NCBI GenBank assembly: GCA_016781115.1
Contig: JADDQX010000117.1
Location: 1 to 6,934, forward strand
Source: Actinomycetota bacterium
GTDB taxonomy: Bacteria; Actinomycetota; CADDZG01; WHSQ01
DNA: 6,934 nt
Direction: 5' to 3'
Shown here piece by piece: positions 1-5,743 of this stretch; position 1 is the first letter of the stretch, and each line of letters starts with the position of its first letter. Below the pieces are notes generated by a model. It saw only the letters and a program-made list of their open reading frames with translations, was not told where the DNA came from and searched no databases. Both the position numbers and the translations under genes were made by a program.

Positions 1-35
1 CGGTCCCGAGTCCCGACCGGAAGCCGGGCGACCAG

Positions 36-581
36 TTAGGCCTCGAGGTACTTGAGCTCGACGAGCTTGTCGATCACCTTCTGCGCAGACTCCTGGACCG
101 TCTCGGTCTCGGTCTTGCAGACGACCTCCGCGTTGTCCGGAGCCTCGTAGGGGTCGTCGATGCCGGTGAAGCCCTTGATCTCGCCCGCGCGGGCCTTCGC
201 GTAGAGGCCCTTAACGTCCCGGCTCTCACACACCTCGAGCGGCGCATCCGCATAGATCTCGACGAAGTCCTTGATCATCGCTCGGGCCTCGTCGCGGATG
301 GCCTTGTAGGGCGAGATCGCCGCGGTGATCACGAAGACGCCGTTGCGCTGGAGCAAGTGAGCCACGAACGCGATTCGGCGGATGTTCGTGTTGCGGTCCT
401 CCTCCGAGAACCCGAGGCCCTTCGAGAGGTTCTCTCGCACGACGTCGCCGTCGAGGATCTCAACGGGTACCCCCGCCTCGAGCAGCTTCTCCTCGACCTC
501 GTGGGCGATGGTGGTCTTGCCCGAGCCGGAGAGGCCCGTGAACCACAGGACCGCGCCCCGCTCTCTGTTCGCCTGCTTCAT
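36..581 (-). CDS. cysC: Adenylylsulfate (APS) kinase
   Basis: A 181-residue protein that phosphorylates the 3'-OH of adenosine 5'-phosphosulfate with ATP to give PAPS in the cytoplasm. Visible motifs are the P-loop GLSGSGKTT (residues 16-24), LDGDVVR (43-49, APS/Mg site), the ISPYKAIRD segment (89-97, containing the conserved Ser of this family), and the lid region with KGLYAKARAGEIKGFTGIDDPYE-like order at about 124-146. The length is typical of a stand-alone CysC, with no fused Sat or CysN domain. The ATG at 581 is supported by a GGAGG ribosome-binding site (588-592) at 6 nt spacing. It is the last gene of the sat-phosphodiesterase-cysC run, 63 bp after the phosphodiesterase stop, and the stop is TAA. 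The 35 bp beyond it to the window edge contain only a 4-bp CCGG/CCGG stem, too weak to call a terminator. The family assignment is secure. Confidence 0.96.
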   Translation of the reverse strand: MKQANRERGAVLWFTGLSGSGKTTIAHEVEEKLLEAGVPVEILDGDVVRENLSKGLGFSEEDRNTNIRRIAFVAHLLQRNGVFVITAAISPYKAIRDEARAMIKDFVEIYADAPLEVCESRDVKGLYAKARAGEIKGFTGIDDPYEAPDNAEVVCKTETETVQESAQKVIDKLVELKYLEA

Positions 582-607
582 GTGTTTCCTCCGTTCTGAC
601 GTCGGAA

Positions 608-627
608 AGCTACGCGTGGACGTAGCT
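608..627 (-). terminator. Intra-operon hairpin between phosphodiesterase and cysC
   Basis: A perfect 7-bp stem AGCTACG/CGTAGCT with a 6-nt loop lies in the 63-bp gap between the phosphodiesterase stop (645) and the cysC start (581). On the minus strand the stem runs into a short T stretch (CTTTCC). This could be a leaky terminator, an attenuator, or an mRNA-processing barrier that sets cysC expression apart from the two upstream genes. The U-tract is short, so efficient termination is unlikely. The stem itself is certain; its role is inferred. Confidence 0.35.
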
Positions 628-644
628 CAGTTAGCACAAAAGGG

Positions 645-2135
645 TTACTTCCGCAGGGCGCTGGTGCCTAGGGCCCCTGGGGCTGGGTCTAGCCCGAACA
701 GGTCCAGGATCGTCGAGTGGACGTCCCACAAGTGGAGCCCCTCCTTGTAGCCGCCGCCGTTCTGACCAGGCGCGTTGTTCATGATGAAGATGCCGTGCTC
801 GGCGTGGTTCGCCTCGTCCGGCCCGGTGTCGTTCTCGAAGGTGTAGAGCGCGCCGTGACCGAGTGACCCGACGCTTCTCCACCTGAGCTCACCGAAGATC
901 ACGATGAGGTCGGGCGCGACACCCTTCTGGTTCTTGTAGATCTCCTCGGGCTTGAGCGCCTTGTTGCCCATGAGGTTCCCCTCATGGTCGACCATCGCCT
1001 CGATCTTCGCGATCAGCTCGTCGCGAACTTTCTCGTAGTCGGCGGCCGGAATGATCCCCTCTGGCTCACGCCCTGCCACGTTCAAGAAGAGACGCCCGTA
1101 GTACCCGCCGTCGCCCCAGGCGCGGGTCTTCGACCAGTCGATGTCCATCTTGTTGATGGGCGTGATCCCCTCGGGCTCGTTCGTGAAGGAGAGGTAACCC
1201 TCTTGCTGCAGCCACTCGTTGAAGCAGACGCCGCCCACCATGGCCTTCGCGCCGTGATCCGACACCACCAGCACCGTGGTGTCTTCGTCGGCGTGCTTCA
1301 GGATGTCGCCGATCTTGGCGTCGAGGAAACGGTAGTACTCGCGCAGCGACTCCTTGTAGGGGTTGTCGGGCTCGTAGCGCGGGTGGTTCGGGTCGATGAA
1401 GCTCCAGATCCCATGGTTCAACCGGTCGGGACCCATCTCGACCATCATGAAGAAGTCCCACGGCTTGTTCGACAGCAGGTAGTCCGCCGTCTTGAACTTC
1501 ATGTCCGTCATCTTGTAGGCCTCATCTAGGATGTACTGCGTGTTGTCAGTCCTGAAGTTGCGGATGTCGAAGATGAACTCGCCGACTTCTGCCTCGATCT
1601 CCTGCTTTAGCTCCTTCGGGTACGTGTAGTCGGCCTGGTTGTTCGGCGTCAGGAAGCAGCCGATCTGGATCCCGTTGACGGGCTTCGGCGGATACATGGG
1701 CGGGACCGACATCACGATGCACTGCTTGTCGTTGTCGGAGAGGATGTCCCACACCGCCGGCTCCTTCACCTTGAACGAGGTCGCGAACTCCAGACCGTCG
1801 TACGTGTGGTCCTTGCGGTTGCGGAAGCCATAGATCCCGAGCGTCCCAGGGTCCTTCGACGTCATCATGCAGGCCCAGGCCGGGACCGTGATCGGTGGCA
1901 CGATCGAGGCCAGCGGGCCGTAGACGCCGTTCTCGCGCAGCTTCGTGAGGTTCGGGATGTCGCCGGCGTACTCGTCGAAGATGTGCTCGGGCGGGGCACA
2001 GTCGAGCCCGATGACCATCACGCGACGGTCACCCTTGCGGCGGGGCGCGACGGCGTCGTTCTTCTCCGCCACCACTTCTCCCGCCGGCGAAGCCGTGCCC
2101 TGACTCTTCTTCTTGATCTTGTCGAACAGAGCCAT
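645..2135 (-). CDS. Alkaline phosphatase superfamily phosphodiesterase/nucleotide pyrophosphatase (NPP type)
   Basis: A 496-residue protein of the type I phosphodiesterase/nucleotide pyrophosphatase branch (PF01663-like) of the alkaline phosphatase superfamily. The two-metal centre can be read off: D45 (in GLDCAPP), the likely Thr nucleophile T83 (in PITVPAW), D237 and H241 (GPDRLNH), D293-H294 (VSDHG) and H447 (NHAEHG). Substrate is not determined by sequence; family members cleave phosphodiesters, nucleotides or phosphonates. The N-terminus (MALFDKIKKKSQG) is charged with no signal peptide or membrane segment, so the enzyme is probably cytoplasmic, unlike many exported relatives. It starts at ATG 2135, 4 bp after the sat stop, with no good Shine-Dalgarno, which suggests translational coupling to sat. 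Lying between sat and cysC, it may hydrolyse APS, PAPS, PAP or pyrophosphate-type products, or process a sulfated or phosphorylated metabolite. This is inference from context. A sulfatase is less likely because no CxPxR/SxPxR sulfatase signature is seen. Confidence 0.88.
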   Translation of the reverse strand: MALFDKIKKKSQGTASPAGEVVAEKNDAVAPRRKGDRRVMVIGLDCAPPEHIFDEYAGDIPNLTKLRENGVYGPLASIVPPITVPAWACMMTSKDPGTLGIYGFRNRKDHTYDGLEFATSFKVKEPAVWDILSDNDKQCIVMSVPPMYPPKPVNGIQIGCFLTPNNQADYTYPKELKQEIEAEVGEFIFDIRNFRTDNTQYILDEAYKMTDMKFKTADYLLSNKPWDFFMMVEMGPDRLNHGIWSFIDPNHPRYEPDNPYKESLREYYRFLDAKIGDILKHADEDTTVLVVSDHGAKAMVGGVCFNEWLQQEGYLSFTNEPEGITPINKMDIDWSKTRAWGDGGYYGRLFLNVAGREPEGIIPAADYEKVRDELIAKIEAMVDHEGNLMGNKALKPEEIYKNQKGVAPDLIVIFGELRWRSVGSLGHGALYTFENDTGPDEANHAEHGIFIMNNAPGQNGGGYKEGLHLWDVHSTILDLFGLDPAPGALGTSALRK

Positions 2136-2139
2136 GGCT

Positions 2140-3324
2140 TTAAGCCTGCGCCTTCGTGCGCTCGGCCTCGATCAGGATGCGAGCCACCTCGGGACGAGAG
2201 AACTCGTGAGGCGGCTCGGTGCCTTCGCCCAGCATCTCTCGCACCTGGGTGCCGGAGAGGTGGACGTGGTGGCTGCGGTCGTGGGGGCACGTCTTCGCCG
2301 ACGCCATGCCCTCGCACTGCCTGCAGAAGAACGTGTGCTCGAACTTCAGCGCGCGGATGCCGAGCTCCTGCTCGTCGAAACGGTCGAACATCTCCTGCGC
2401 CTCGTAGGTTCCGTAGTAGTCGCCGACCCCGGCGTGGTCACGGCCCACGATGAAGTGGGTGACGCCGTAGTTCTTGCGAAGAAGCGCGTGCCAGATCGCC
2501 TCGCGAGGACCGCCGTACCGCATCGCCGCGGGGAACACGGACAAGATCACGCGGTCGTGGGGGTAGTAGTTCTCCATCAGGACCTCGTAGCACTTCATCC
2601 GGACCTCGGCGGGGATGTCGTCGCCCTTGGTGCCACCCACCAACGGGTGGATCAACAATCCGTCGACGCCTTCCAGCGCAACCTTCGTCAGGTACTCGTG
2701 CGCCCGATGGATCGGGTTACGGGTCTGGAAAGCAACGAGCGTCTTCCAGCCGCGCTTCGCGATCTCCTCGCGGACCTGCAGCGGCGTCAGCCGATATTCG
2801 GAGAACTCGTGCGCGAAGACGTTCGCCAGCACCGTCACCTCGCCGCCGACGTACTTCGGCCCCTGCGAGTAGATGTGCGCCACGCCCGGGTGCTTGTCCT
2901 CGGTCGTCTTGTAGCACTTCTGCGCCTCGTCTTGCGGGTCGTAGGCGTAGATGTCTTCTATGTCGATGATGGCTACGGGCGTGCCCTCGTGAACGATCGC
3001 CGCCCGGGCTCCGGTCGCGAGGTTCTCGAGCTCTTCCGCAGTGGCCGACAGCGTGATCGGGAGGCTCCAGGGAAGCCCGTTCGCCAGACGCATGTCGTTC
3101 ACGACCGAGGTGTAGTCGGCCTCGTTCATGAAACCGCGGTTCGGCGAGACCGCACCGACCGCGAGCAACTCCAGGTCCGAGAGGATCCGCCGTGACCGCG
3201 CCTCGATCGTGGGGAGCCCGGCTGCCTCCTCGGCAAGCCGAGCCGCGTCCTCGGTCGCTGCTATCCGCAGCTCCAGCGCGCCGCCGTGGGGCTCGATCCC
3301 GGGAACGTCCTTGAGAGTGGTCAT
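2140..3324 (-). CDS. sat: Sulfate adenylyltransferase (ATP sulfurylase), single-subunit Sat type
   Basis: A 394-residue enzyme that makes APS and pyrophosphate from ATP and sulfate. It has a PUA-like N-terminal domain (about 1-160) followed by the nucleotidyltransferase domain. Catalytic motifs, numbered from the ATG at 3324, are QTRNPIHRAH (200-209), GRDHAG (294-299) and SGTQVRE (from 357). Cysteines 334, 337 and 346 with a nearby His (348 or 352) form a probable zinc site (FFCRQC...TCPH), as known in the Thermus-type homomeric Sat. No APS kinase domain is fused; CysC is separate. The ATG at 3324 is chosen over the in-frame TTG at 3336 because GGAG lies 6 nt upstream of the ATG. It is the first gene of the operon, and its TAA stop is 4 bp before the phosphodiesterase start. 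A homomeric Sat can also run in the ATP-forming direction in dissimilatory sulfur oxidisers, but no apr genes are visible here. Confidence 0.97.
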   Translation of the reverse strand: MTTLKDVPGIEPHGGALELRIAATEDAARLAEEAAGLPTIEARSRRILSDLELLAVGAVSPNRGFMNEADYTSVVNDMRLANGLPWSLPITLSATAEELENLATGARAAIVHEGTPVAIIDIEDIYAYDPQDEAQKCYKTTEDKHPGVAHIYSQGPKYVGGEVTVLANVFAHEFSEYRLTPLQVREEIAKRGWKTLVAFQTRNPIHRAHEYLTKVALEGVDGLLIHPLVGGTKGDDIPAEVRMKCYEVLMENYYPHDRVILSVFPAAMRYGGPREAIWHALLRKNYGVTHFIVGRDHAGVGDYYGTYEAQEMFDRFDEQELGIRALKFEHTFFCRQCEGMASAKTCPHDRSHHVHLSGTQVREMLGEGTEPPHEFSRPEVARILIEAERTKAQA

Positions 3325-3385
3325 GGCTGTCTCCAATCGCTAGACGGGGCCGTACGGGGGAGGAGGCGAGAGACGCACCGTGGGT

Positions 3386-3418
3386 GCACACTCCCAGCGC
3401 ACTCCTATAACACTCTCA
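3386..3418. repeat. Three 11-bp tandem repeats upstream of sat
   Basis: Three consecutive 11-bp units, GCACACTCCCA (3386-3396), GCGCACTCCTA (3397-3407) and TAACACTCTCA (3408-3418), each carry CACTC at the same register (3389, 3400, 3411). On the minus strand each unit carries GAGTG. The period equals one DNA helical turn. The array sits in the gap between the hypothetical gene stop and the sat start, overlapping the only -10-like element there, so an operator or activator site for the sulfate operon is plausible. Whether a protein binds is unknown. Confidence 0.5.
3404..3409 (-). promoter_or_regulatory. Weak -10 candidate for the sat operon
   Basis: The minus strand reads TATAGG at 3409-3404, matching four of six -10 consensus bases, about 80 nt upstream of the sat ATG. 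No convincing -35 is found at 16-18 bp spacing (the nearest hexamer is CCGATT), so an activator-dependent promoter overlapping the 11-bp repeats is possible. A small 5-bp/3-nt hairpin (GCACC/GGTGC, 3375-3387) would lie in the leader. Confidence 0.28.
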
Positions 3419-3436
3419 GCCTAACAAATCGGGCGC

Positions 3437-3453
3437 AGTGCCGCCACCGCACT
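3437..3453 (-). terminator. Possible terminator of the hypothetical gene
   Basis: A 5-bp stem AGTGC/GCACT with a 7-nt loop overlaps the TAG stop (3452-3454). On the minus strand it is followed within about 10 nt by ATTTGTT. The stem is short and the T-rich stretch is displaced, so the call is tentative. If inactive, transcription from the hypothetical gene could read into sat, 127 bp downstream on the same strand. Confidence 0.27.
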
Positions 3454-4198
3454 AGGCGACGCCGAGGCCTCCCAGCCTTCTGTTCACCGCGTCCAGGGTC
3501 GCTCGGACGCACGTCTCGGTGACGGGGCCGCCGCGGGTGAGTGCCGCTCCCAGCACGTCGAACTTGTGCTCCTCCTGAACGATCACCAGCACCGCCTCTT
3601 GGCTGCTTACCGTCACGAGCGCCGCGCTCTTCAGCTGGAAGTCGACCTCGGGGACGAGCGTGCGCACCGCCTCCAGAGTCGCCTCCGCGAGCACTTTCAG
3701 CCCGTGTGGCGTCTTCTCCGAGCTCGACTGCCCCACGACCTCCACGTCGCCGCCACGCCCTAGCGCCACCTCCGCCTGCGACTTCCAGCTGCTCGAGGTC
3801 AGCGCCACCCGGCGCAGCGCGGGACGGGCCCGGGCGGAATCGCGCTGTGGCGGCTGCGGAGTAACTGCCGCCGGAGCGTCTTCATCGGTGGTCAGGGGGC
3901 CGCGGGAGCGGGCCTCCTGCTCCGCGAACTCGGCCGCCCGCTCGAGCGACTCCAGATCTCCGAAGTACGACTCCGCCTCCAGCTCGAAGACGAAGACCTG
4001 GCTGACCGGCGAGCCAAGGTCGAGGTTCCTGATGCGGTCCAGGATCTGAGACTGGATGGCGTCTCTATCCGTGCCAATCTGGGTGAACGCCTGGATCTCG
4101 GAGGGGCTCCCGTCGTTGCTCCTCAGGATCACGCAGCCAAGAACCCCCGGCAACTGCTTGATCATCACTTCGAGCTCATCTAGGTCCAGTTGATTCAT
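3452..4198 (-). CDS. Conserved two-domain protein of unknown function
   Basis: A 248-residue soluble protein with no signal peptide or membrane segment. Residues 1-75 form a compact alpha/beta domain (LPGVLGCVILRS...SEIQAF, then QSQILDRI and VSQVFVFEL) with the helix-strand-strand-helix-strand order of small ACT-like or ferredoxin-like folds. Residues 76-130 are an acidic, then Pro/Ala/Arg-rich linker. Residues 130-248 form a second alpha/beta domain with long helices (GLKVLAEATLEAVRTL and TCVRATLDAVNRRLG) flanking strands (AALVTVSS, EAVLVIVQ). I recall similar two-part proteins as conserved hypotheticals in Actinomycetota, but cannot name a function. The ATG at 4198 is preceded by a G-rich GGGGGGAG at only 2-3 nt spacing; an internal ATG at residue 12 is possible but would remove part of the first helix. 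It lies upstream of sat on the same strand, but the 127-bp gap argues for a separate unit. Confidence 0.85.
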   Translation of the reverse strand: MNQLDLDELEVMIKQLPGVLGCVILRSNDGSPSEIQAFTQIGTDRDAIQSQILDRIRNLDLGSPVSQVFVFELEAESYFGDLESLERAAEFAEQEARSRGPLTTDEDAPAAVTPQPPQRDSARARPALRRVALTSSSWKSQAEVALGRGGDVEVVGQSSSEKTPHGLKVLAEATLEAVRTLVPEVDFQLKSAALVTVSSQEAVLVIVQEEHKFDVLGAALTRGGPVTETCVRATLDAVNRRLGGLGVA

Positions 4199-4228
4199 AG
4201 CTCCCCCCGCCGGCTCTCGTGTGGACCG

Positions 4229-4257
4229 ACTATAAGTGGCGGAGGACCCCCCTGGAC
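4229..4257 (-). promoter_or_regulatory. Putative promoter of the hypothetical gene
   Basis: The minus strand reads TATAGT (4234-4229), a good -10, with GTCCAG (4257-4252) at 17 bp as a weak -35. It would start transcription about 24 nt upstream of the ATG at 4198, leaving a short leader that carries the G-rich ribosome-binding site. Confidence 0.38.
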
Positions 4258-4263
4258 AGGGAG

Positions 4264-4325
4264 AAAAAGATGCACCCGCCGAGCCTTCGTCCCGGCCGAA
4301 ACCGGTTTACGACTCAACGGGTGCA
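4264..4325 (-). ncRNA. Candidate small structured RNA with intrinsic terminator
   Basis: On the minus strand an 8-bp stem TGCACCCG (4325-4318)/CGGGTGCA (4278-4271) continues through two U.G wobbles (TT 4317-4316 with GG 4280-4279) into a second stem GAGTC (4315-4311)/GGCTC (4285-4281). Together they make an unbroken 15-bp helix with three G.U pairs. Above it is an internal loop GTAAA/GACGAA and an apical CCGG-TTTCGG-CCGG hairpin. The helix is followed directly by TCTTTTTCTC (4270-4261). On the plus strand the three wobbles would be A.C mismatches and there is no T-tract, so the minus strand is favoured. A promoter at 4332-4360 predicts a start within a nucleotide or two of the helix base. The product would be about 62 nt. 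It could be a free small RNA or a terminated leader of the hypothetical gene that starts 66 nt further on. I recognise no known family. Confidence 0.5.
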
Positions 4326-4331
4326 AGACGG

Positions 4332-4360
4332 AATCTAGCCAGCCTCGCCCTCGGACGCAA
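4332..4360 (-). promoter_or_regulatory. Putative promoter of the small RNA
   Basis: The minus strand reads TTGCGT (4360-4355), a 17-bp spacer, then TAGATT (4337-4332). The predicted start, about 7 nt downstream, falls at 4325, exactly the first base of the paired stem of the candidate RNA. The agreement of promoter spacing, helix base and U-tract is the main support for calling an RNA gene here. Confidence 0.48.
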
Positions 4361-4376
4361 GGGCCGCGCCCGACGA

Positions 4377-4410
4377 TTCTTCGCGCTCTAGCGGGATTTC
4401 TTCGCGCTCT
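4377..4410. repeat. Two 13-bp direct repeats 21 bp apart
   Basis: TTCTTCGCGCTCT occurs perfectly at 4377-4389 and 4398-4410, each preceded by GAT within 2-3 bp. The 21-bp period is two helical turns, so a protein bound to both copies would sit on one face of the DNA. The copies lie about 50-85 bp upstream of the predicted start of the minus-strand RNA and about 70-105 bp upstream of the -35 of the M23 gene promoter, so either could be the regulated unit. Confidence 0.55.
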
Positions 4411-4443
4411 CCGGCGGCGCCCGCGAAAAAGCCAGCCGGAGAG
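4407..4443. repeat. 9-bp inverted repeat
   Basis: CTCTCCGGC (4407-4415) and GCCGGAGAG (4435-4443) are perfectly complementary across a 19-nt loop, in which GGC/GCC can add three more pairs after one bulged base. The left arm overlaps the second 13-bp direct repeat. No T-tract follows on either strand, so a terminator is unlikely; it may be an operator or a cruciform. Confidence 0.4.
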
Positions 4444-4480
4444 GCAGGAGAGCCGAGACGGCGCCCGAATCGGTGACACA

Positions 4481-4509
4481 TTGCCTGCTCGCGACAGGTG
4501 TGGCAGGAT
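4481..4509 (+). promoter_or_regulatory. Putative promoter of the M23 peptidase gene
   Basis: TTGCCT (4481-4486), a 17-bp spacer and CAGGAT (4504-4509) resemble the housekeeping promoters of high-GC bacteria. The predicted start near 4516 gives a leader of about 100 nt before the GTG start at 4619. Confidence 0.48.
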
Positions 4510-4516
4510 GCCCCCG

Positions 4517-4591
4517 GCCATCCGCCCGATACGGCGGAGAACGAGATCGGTCGAGGGATGGCACCAGGGTCTTCGCGGGCCTAGAGAGACC
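4517..4591 (+). promoter_or_regulatory. Structured 5' leader of the M23 peptidase gene
   Basis: GCCATCC (4517-4523) pairs with GGATGGC (4556-4562). Inside it CCGAT (4526-4530) pairs with ATCGG (4546-4550), and a following hairpin has GGTCT (4568-4572) with AGACC (4587-4591). The first stem begins at the predicted transcription start. The ribosome-binding site at 4604 lies outside these stems. I looked for the c-di-AMP (ydaO) aptamer that controls many actinobacterial wall hydrolases and did not see its conserved blocks. The role, if any, is unknown. Confidence 0.3.
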
Positions 4592-4618
4592 GGCAGCCGA
4601 CATGAGGAGCTGAACAGA

Positions 4619-5731
4619 GTGCTTTTGCGAGGAAGACGCGCGTGGATCGCGCTGACCATCCTCACGACGCTTCTGATCCCCGCGGTTGCAAGCTTTGCCG
4701 CCGGGCCCCGCAACGAGCTCCAGCAGAAGAAAGACGCCCTCGAGAAACTTCAGGCCGAGATCGCCGAGCAGGAAGCCAAGGCCGGGTCGCTCCAAGAAGA
4801 GGTAGACGCGATCAACGCGAGCATGATCCGCCTGCGCGAGGAGCTCACCAAGCTGAACGCCGAGATCGCCGCGATCGAGTCTCGCGTCCGGACCGCTCAG
4901 GCGCGCATCGACGCGGCCCAAGCAGACATCGACAAGATCAAGAAGGTCGCTACCCGCCAGGCAGTCTCGCTGTACAAGGCTGGCGCAACCGAAACGCTGG
5001 ACGCTCTCCTGAATGCGCAGTCTCTATCCGAGCTGGATAACCGGGTCGAGATGCTAGGGGTCGCTGCTCAACAGAACACCGGAGCTCTGATCGAGTACAG
5101 CCGGCTGCAGGTGGAGATCGAGGCGGCCCACCAAGAGCTCTTCGATCGTAAGGAGGAGCTGGAGGCCGCTGAAGAGCGACAGAGATCGATCCTCGAGAGC
5201 CTCGACGCAAGGCATGCGGAGCTGCAGAAGAAGCTCGAGCTGCTCGAACGACGCCTGGGCAAGAAATACGCTCACGAGGGCGACCTCGAGGCGGGCATTC
5301 AGGAGCTGGAAGCGGACCTCCTCGAGAAGATCACGCTCGACTCCGTCGCGATGCTCGGCAAGTCCAGCCAGGGCTACATCTGGCCTCTGAACGGCAACGT
5401 CACCTCGTATTACGGCCCCAGGTGGGGCCGGATGCACACCGGGATAGACATCGACGGCACGACCGGCCATCCGATCGTTGCCTCAAAATCCGGCACCGTC
5501 ATCCTTGCCTCGTCCTACTCCGGCTACGGGAACGCCGTGATCATCGACCACGGGGGGGTCCAGACCCTGTACGCCCACATGTCGTCCTTCGCAGTCTCCG
5601 AGGGTCAGCAGATATCGCAGGGCGAGATAGTCGGAAACGTCGGCTGCACCGGGTCCTGCACCGGTGACCATCTGCACTTCGAGGTACGGGTCAACGGCGA
5701 GCCCGTCGACCCGATGAACTACCTTCCCTAA
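4619..5731 (+). CDS. Secreted coiled-coil M23 (LytM/EnvC-like) peptidoglycan endopeptidase
   Basis: A 370-residue exported cell-wall protein. The GTG at 4619 is chosen because GAGGAG (4604-4609) lies 9 nt upstream and because translation from it begins directly with a signal peptide (RGRR, then hydrophobic AWIALTILTTLLIPAVA, with cleavage likely near residue 27-28). Residues of about 30-240 form a long Glu/Lys/Leu-rich coiled coil, as in EnvC and RipA-type proteins. The M23 domain follows (about 250-370), with the metal ligands H273 and D277 (HTGID), catalytic H320 (YAHMS) and H351-H353 (HLHFEV). All are present, so it is probably an active zinc endopeptidase cutting peptide cross-links, although coiled-coil members may also act as amidase activators. 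Cys343 and Cys347 (GCTGSC) flank the active site and could form a disulfide after export. The upstream in-frame extension to 4190 is rejected because it lacks coding character and buries the signal peptide. Confidence 0.94.
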   Translation: MLLRGRRAWIALTILTTLLIPAVASFAAGPRNELQQKKDALEKLQAEIAEQEAKAGSLQEEVDAINASMIRLREELTKLNAEIAAIESRVRTAQARIDAAQADIDKIKKVATRQAVSLYKAGATETLDALLNAQSLSELDNRVEMLGVAAQQNTGALIEYSRLQVEIEAAHQELFDRKEELEAAEERQRSILESLDARHAELQKKLELLERRLGKKYAHEGDLEAGIQELEADLLEKITLDSVAMLGKSSQGYIWPLNGNVTSYYGPRWGRMHTGIDIDGTTGHPIVASKSGTVILASSYSGYGNAVIIDHGGVQTLYAHMSSFAVSEGQQISQGEIVGNVGCTGSCTGDHLHFEVRVNGEPVDPMNYLP

Positions 5732-5743
5732 GCGGCGACACAC

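Noticed and set aside
619..650. tRNA-like string GTAGCTCAGTTAG resembling a D-arm
   Set aside because: No anticodon arm or T-arm follows and no acceptor stem closes it. The string runs directly into the stop of the phosphodiesterase gene and part of it belongs to the 608-627 hairpin.
2113..3195. Long plus-strand open frame antisense to sat
   Set aside because: It is a mirror of the highly conserved sat reading frame in GC-rich DNA, with Arg/Val/Leu-rich low-complexity translation and no domain.
4264..4325. Cyclic-di-GMP-I (GEMM) riboswitch for the small RNA
   Set aside because: The blocks TAAACC and GGGACG look like the first hairpin of that aptamer, but the second helix and the conserved three-way junction needed to bind the ligand are missing, and the outer helix is closed by continuous pairing.
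4190..4618. Upstream in-frame extension of the M23 protein by 143 residues
   Set aside because: The translated stretch is Arg/Pro/Ser-rich without a recognisable domain, it overlaps promoters and the RNA candidate, and it would put the signal peptide in the middle of the protein. GTG at 4619 has a well-placed ribosome-binding site.
4517..4618. ydaO (c-di-AMP) riboswitch before the M23 gene
   Set aside because: Expected because of the downstream wall hydrolase, but the conserved sequence blocks of that aptamer are not present and the leader is too short for the full motif.
5483..5743. Extension of the minus-strand GNAT frame beyond the relic
   Set aside because: This part is antisense to the M23 domain and shows no GNAT or other similarity. 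The open frame reflects GC-rich codon structure.
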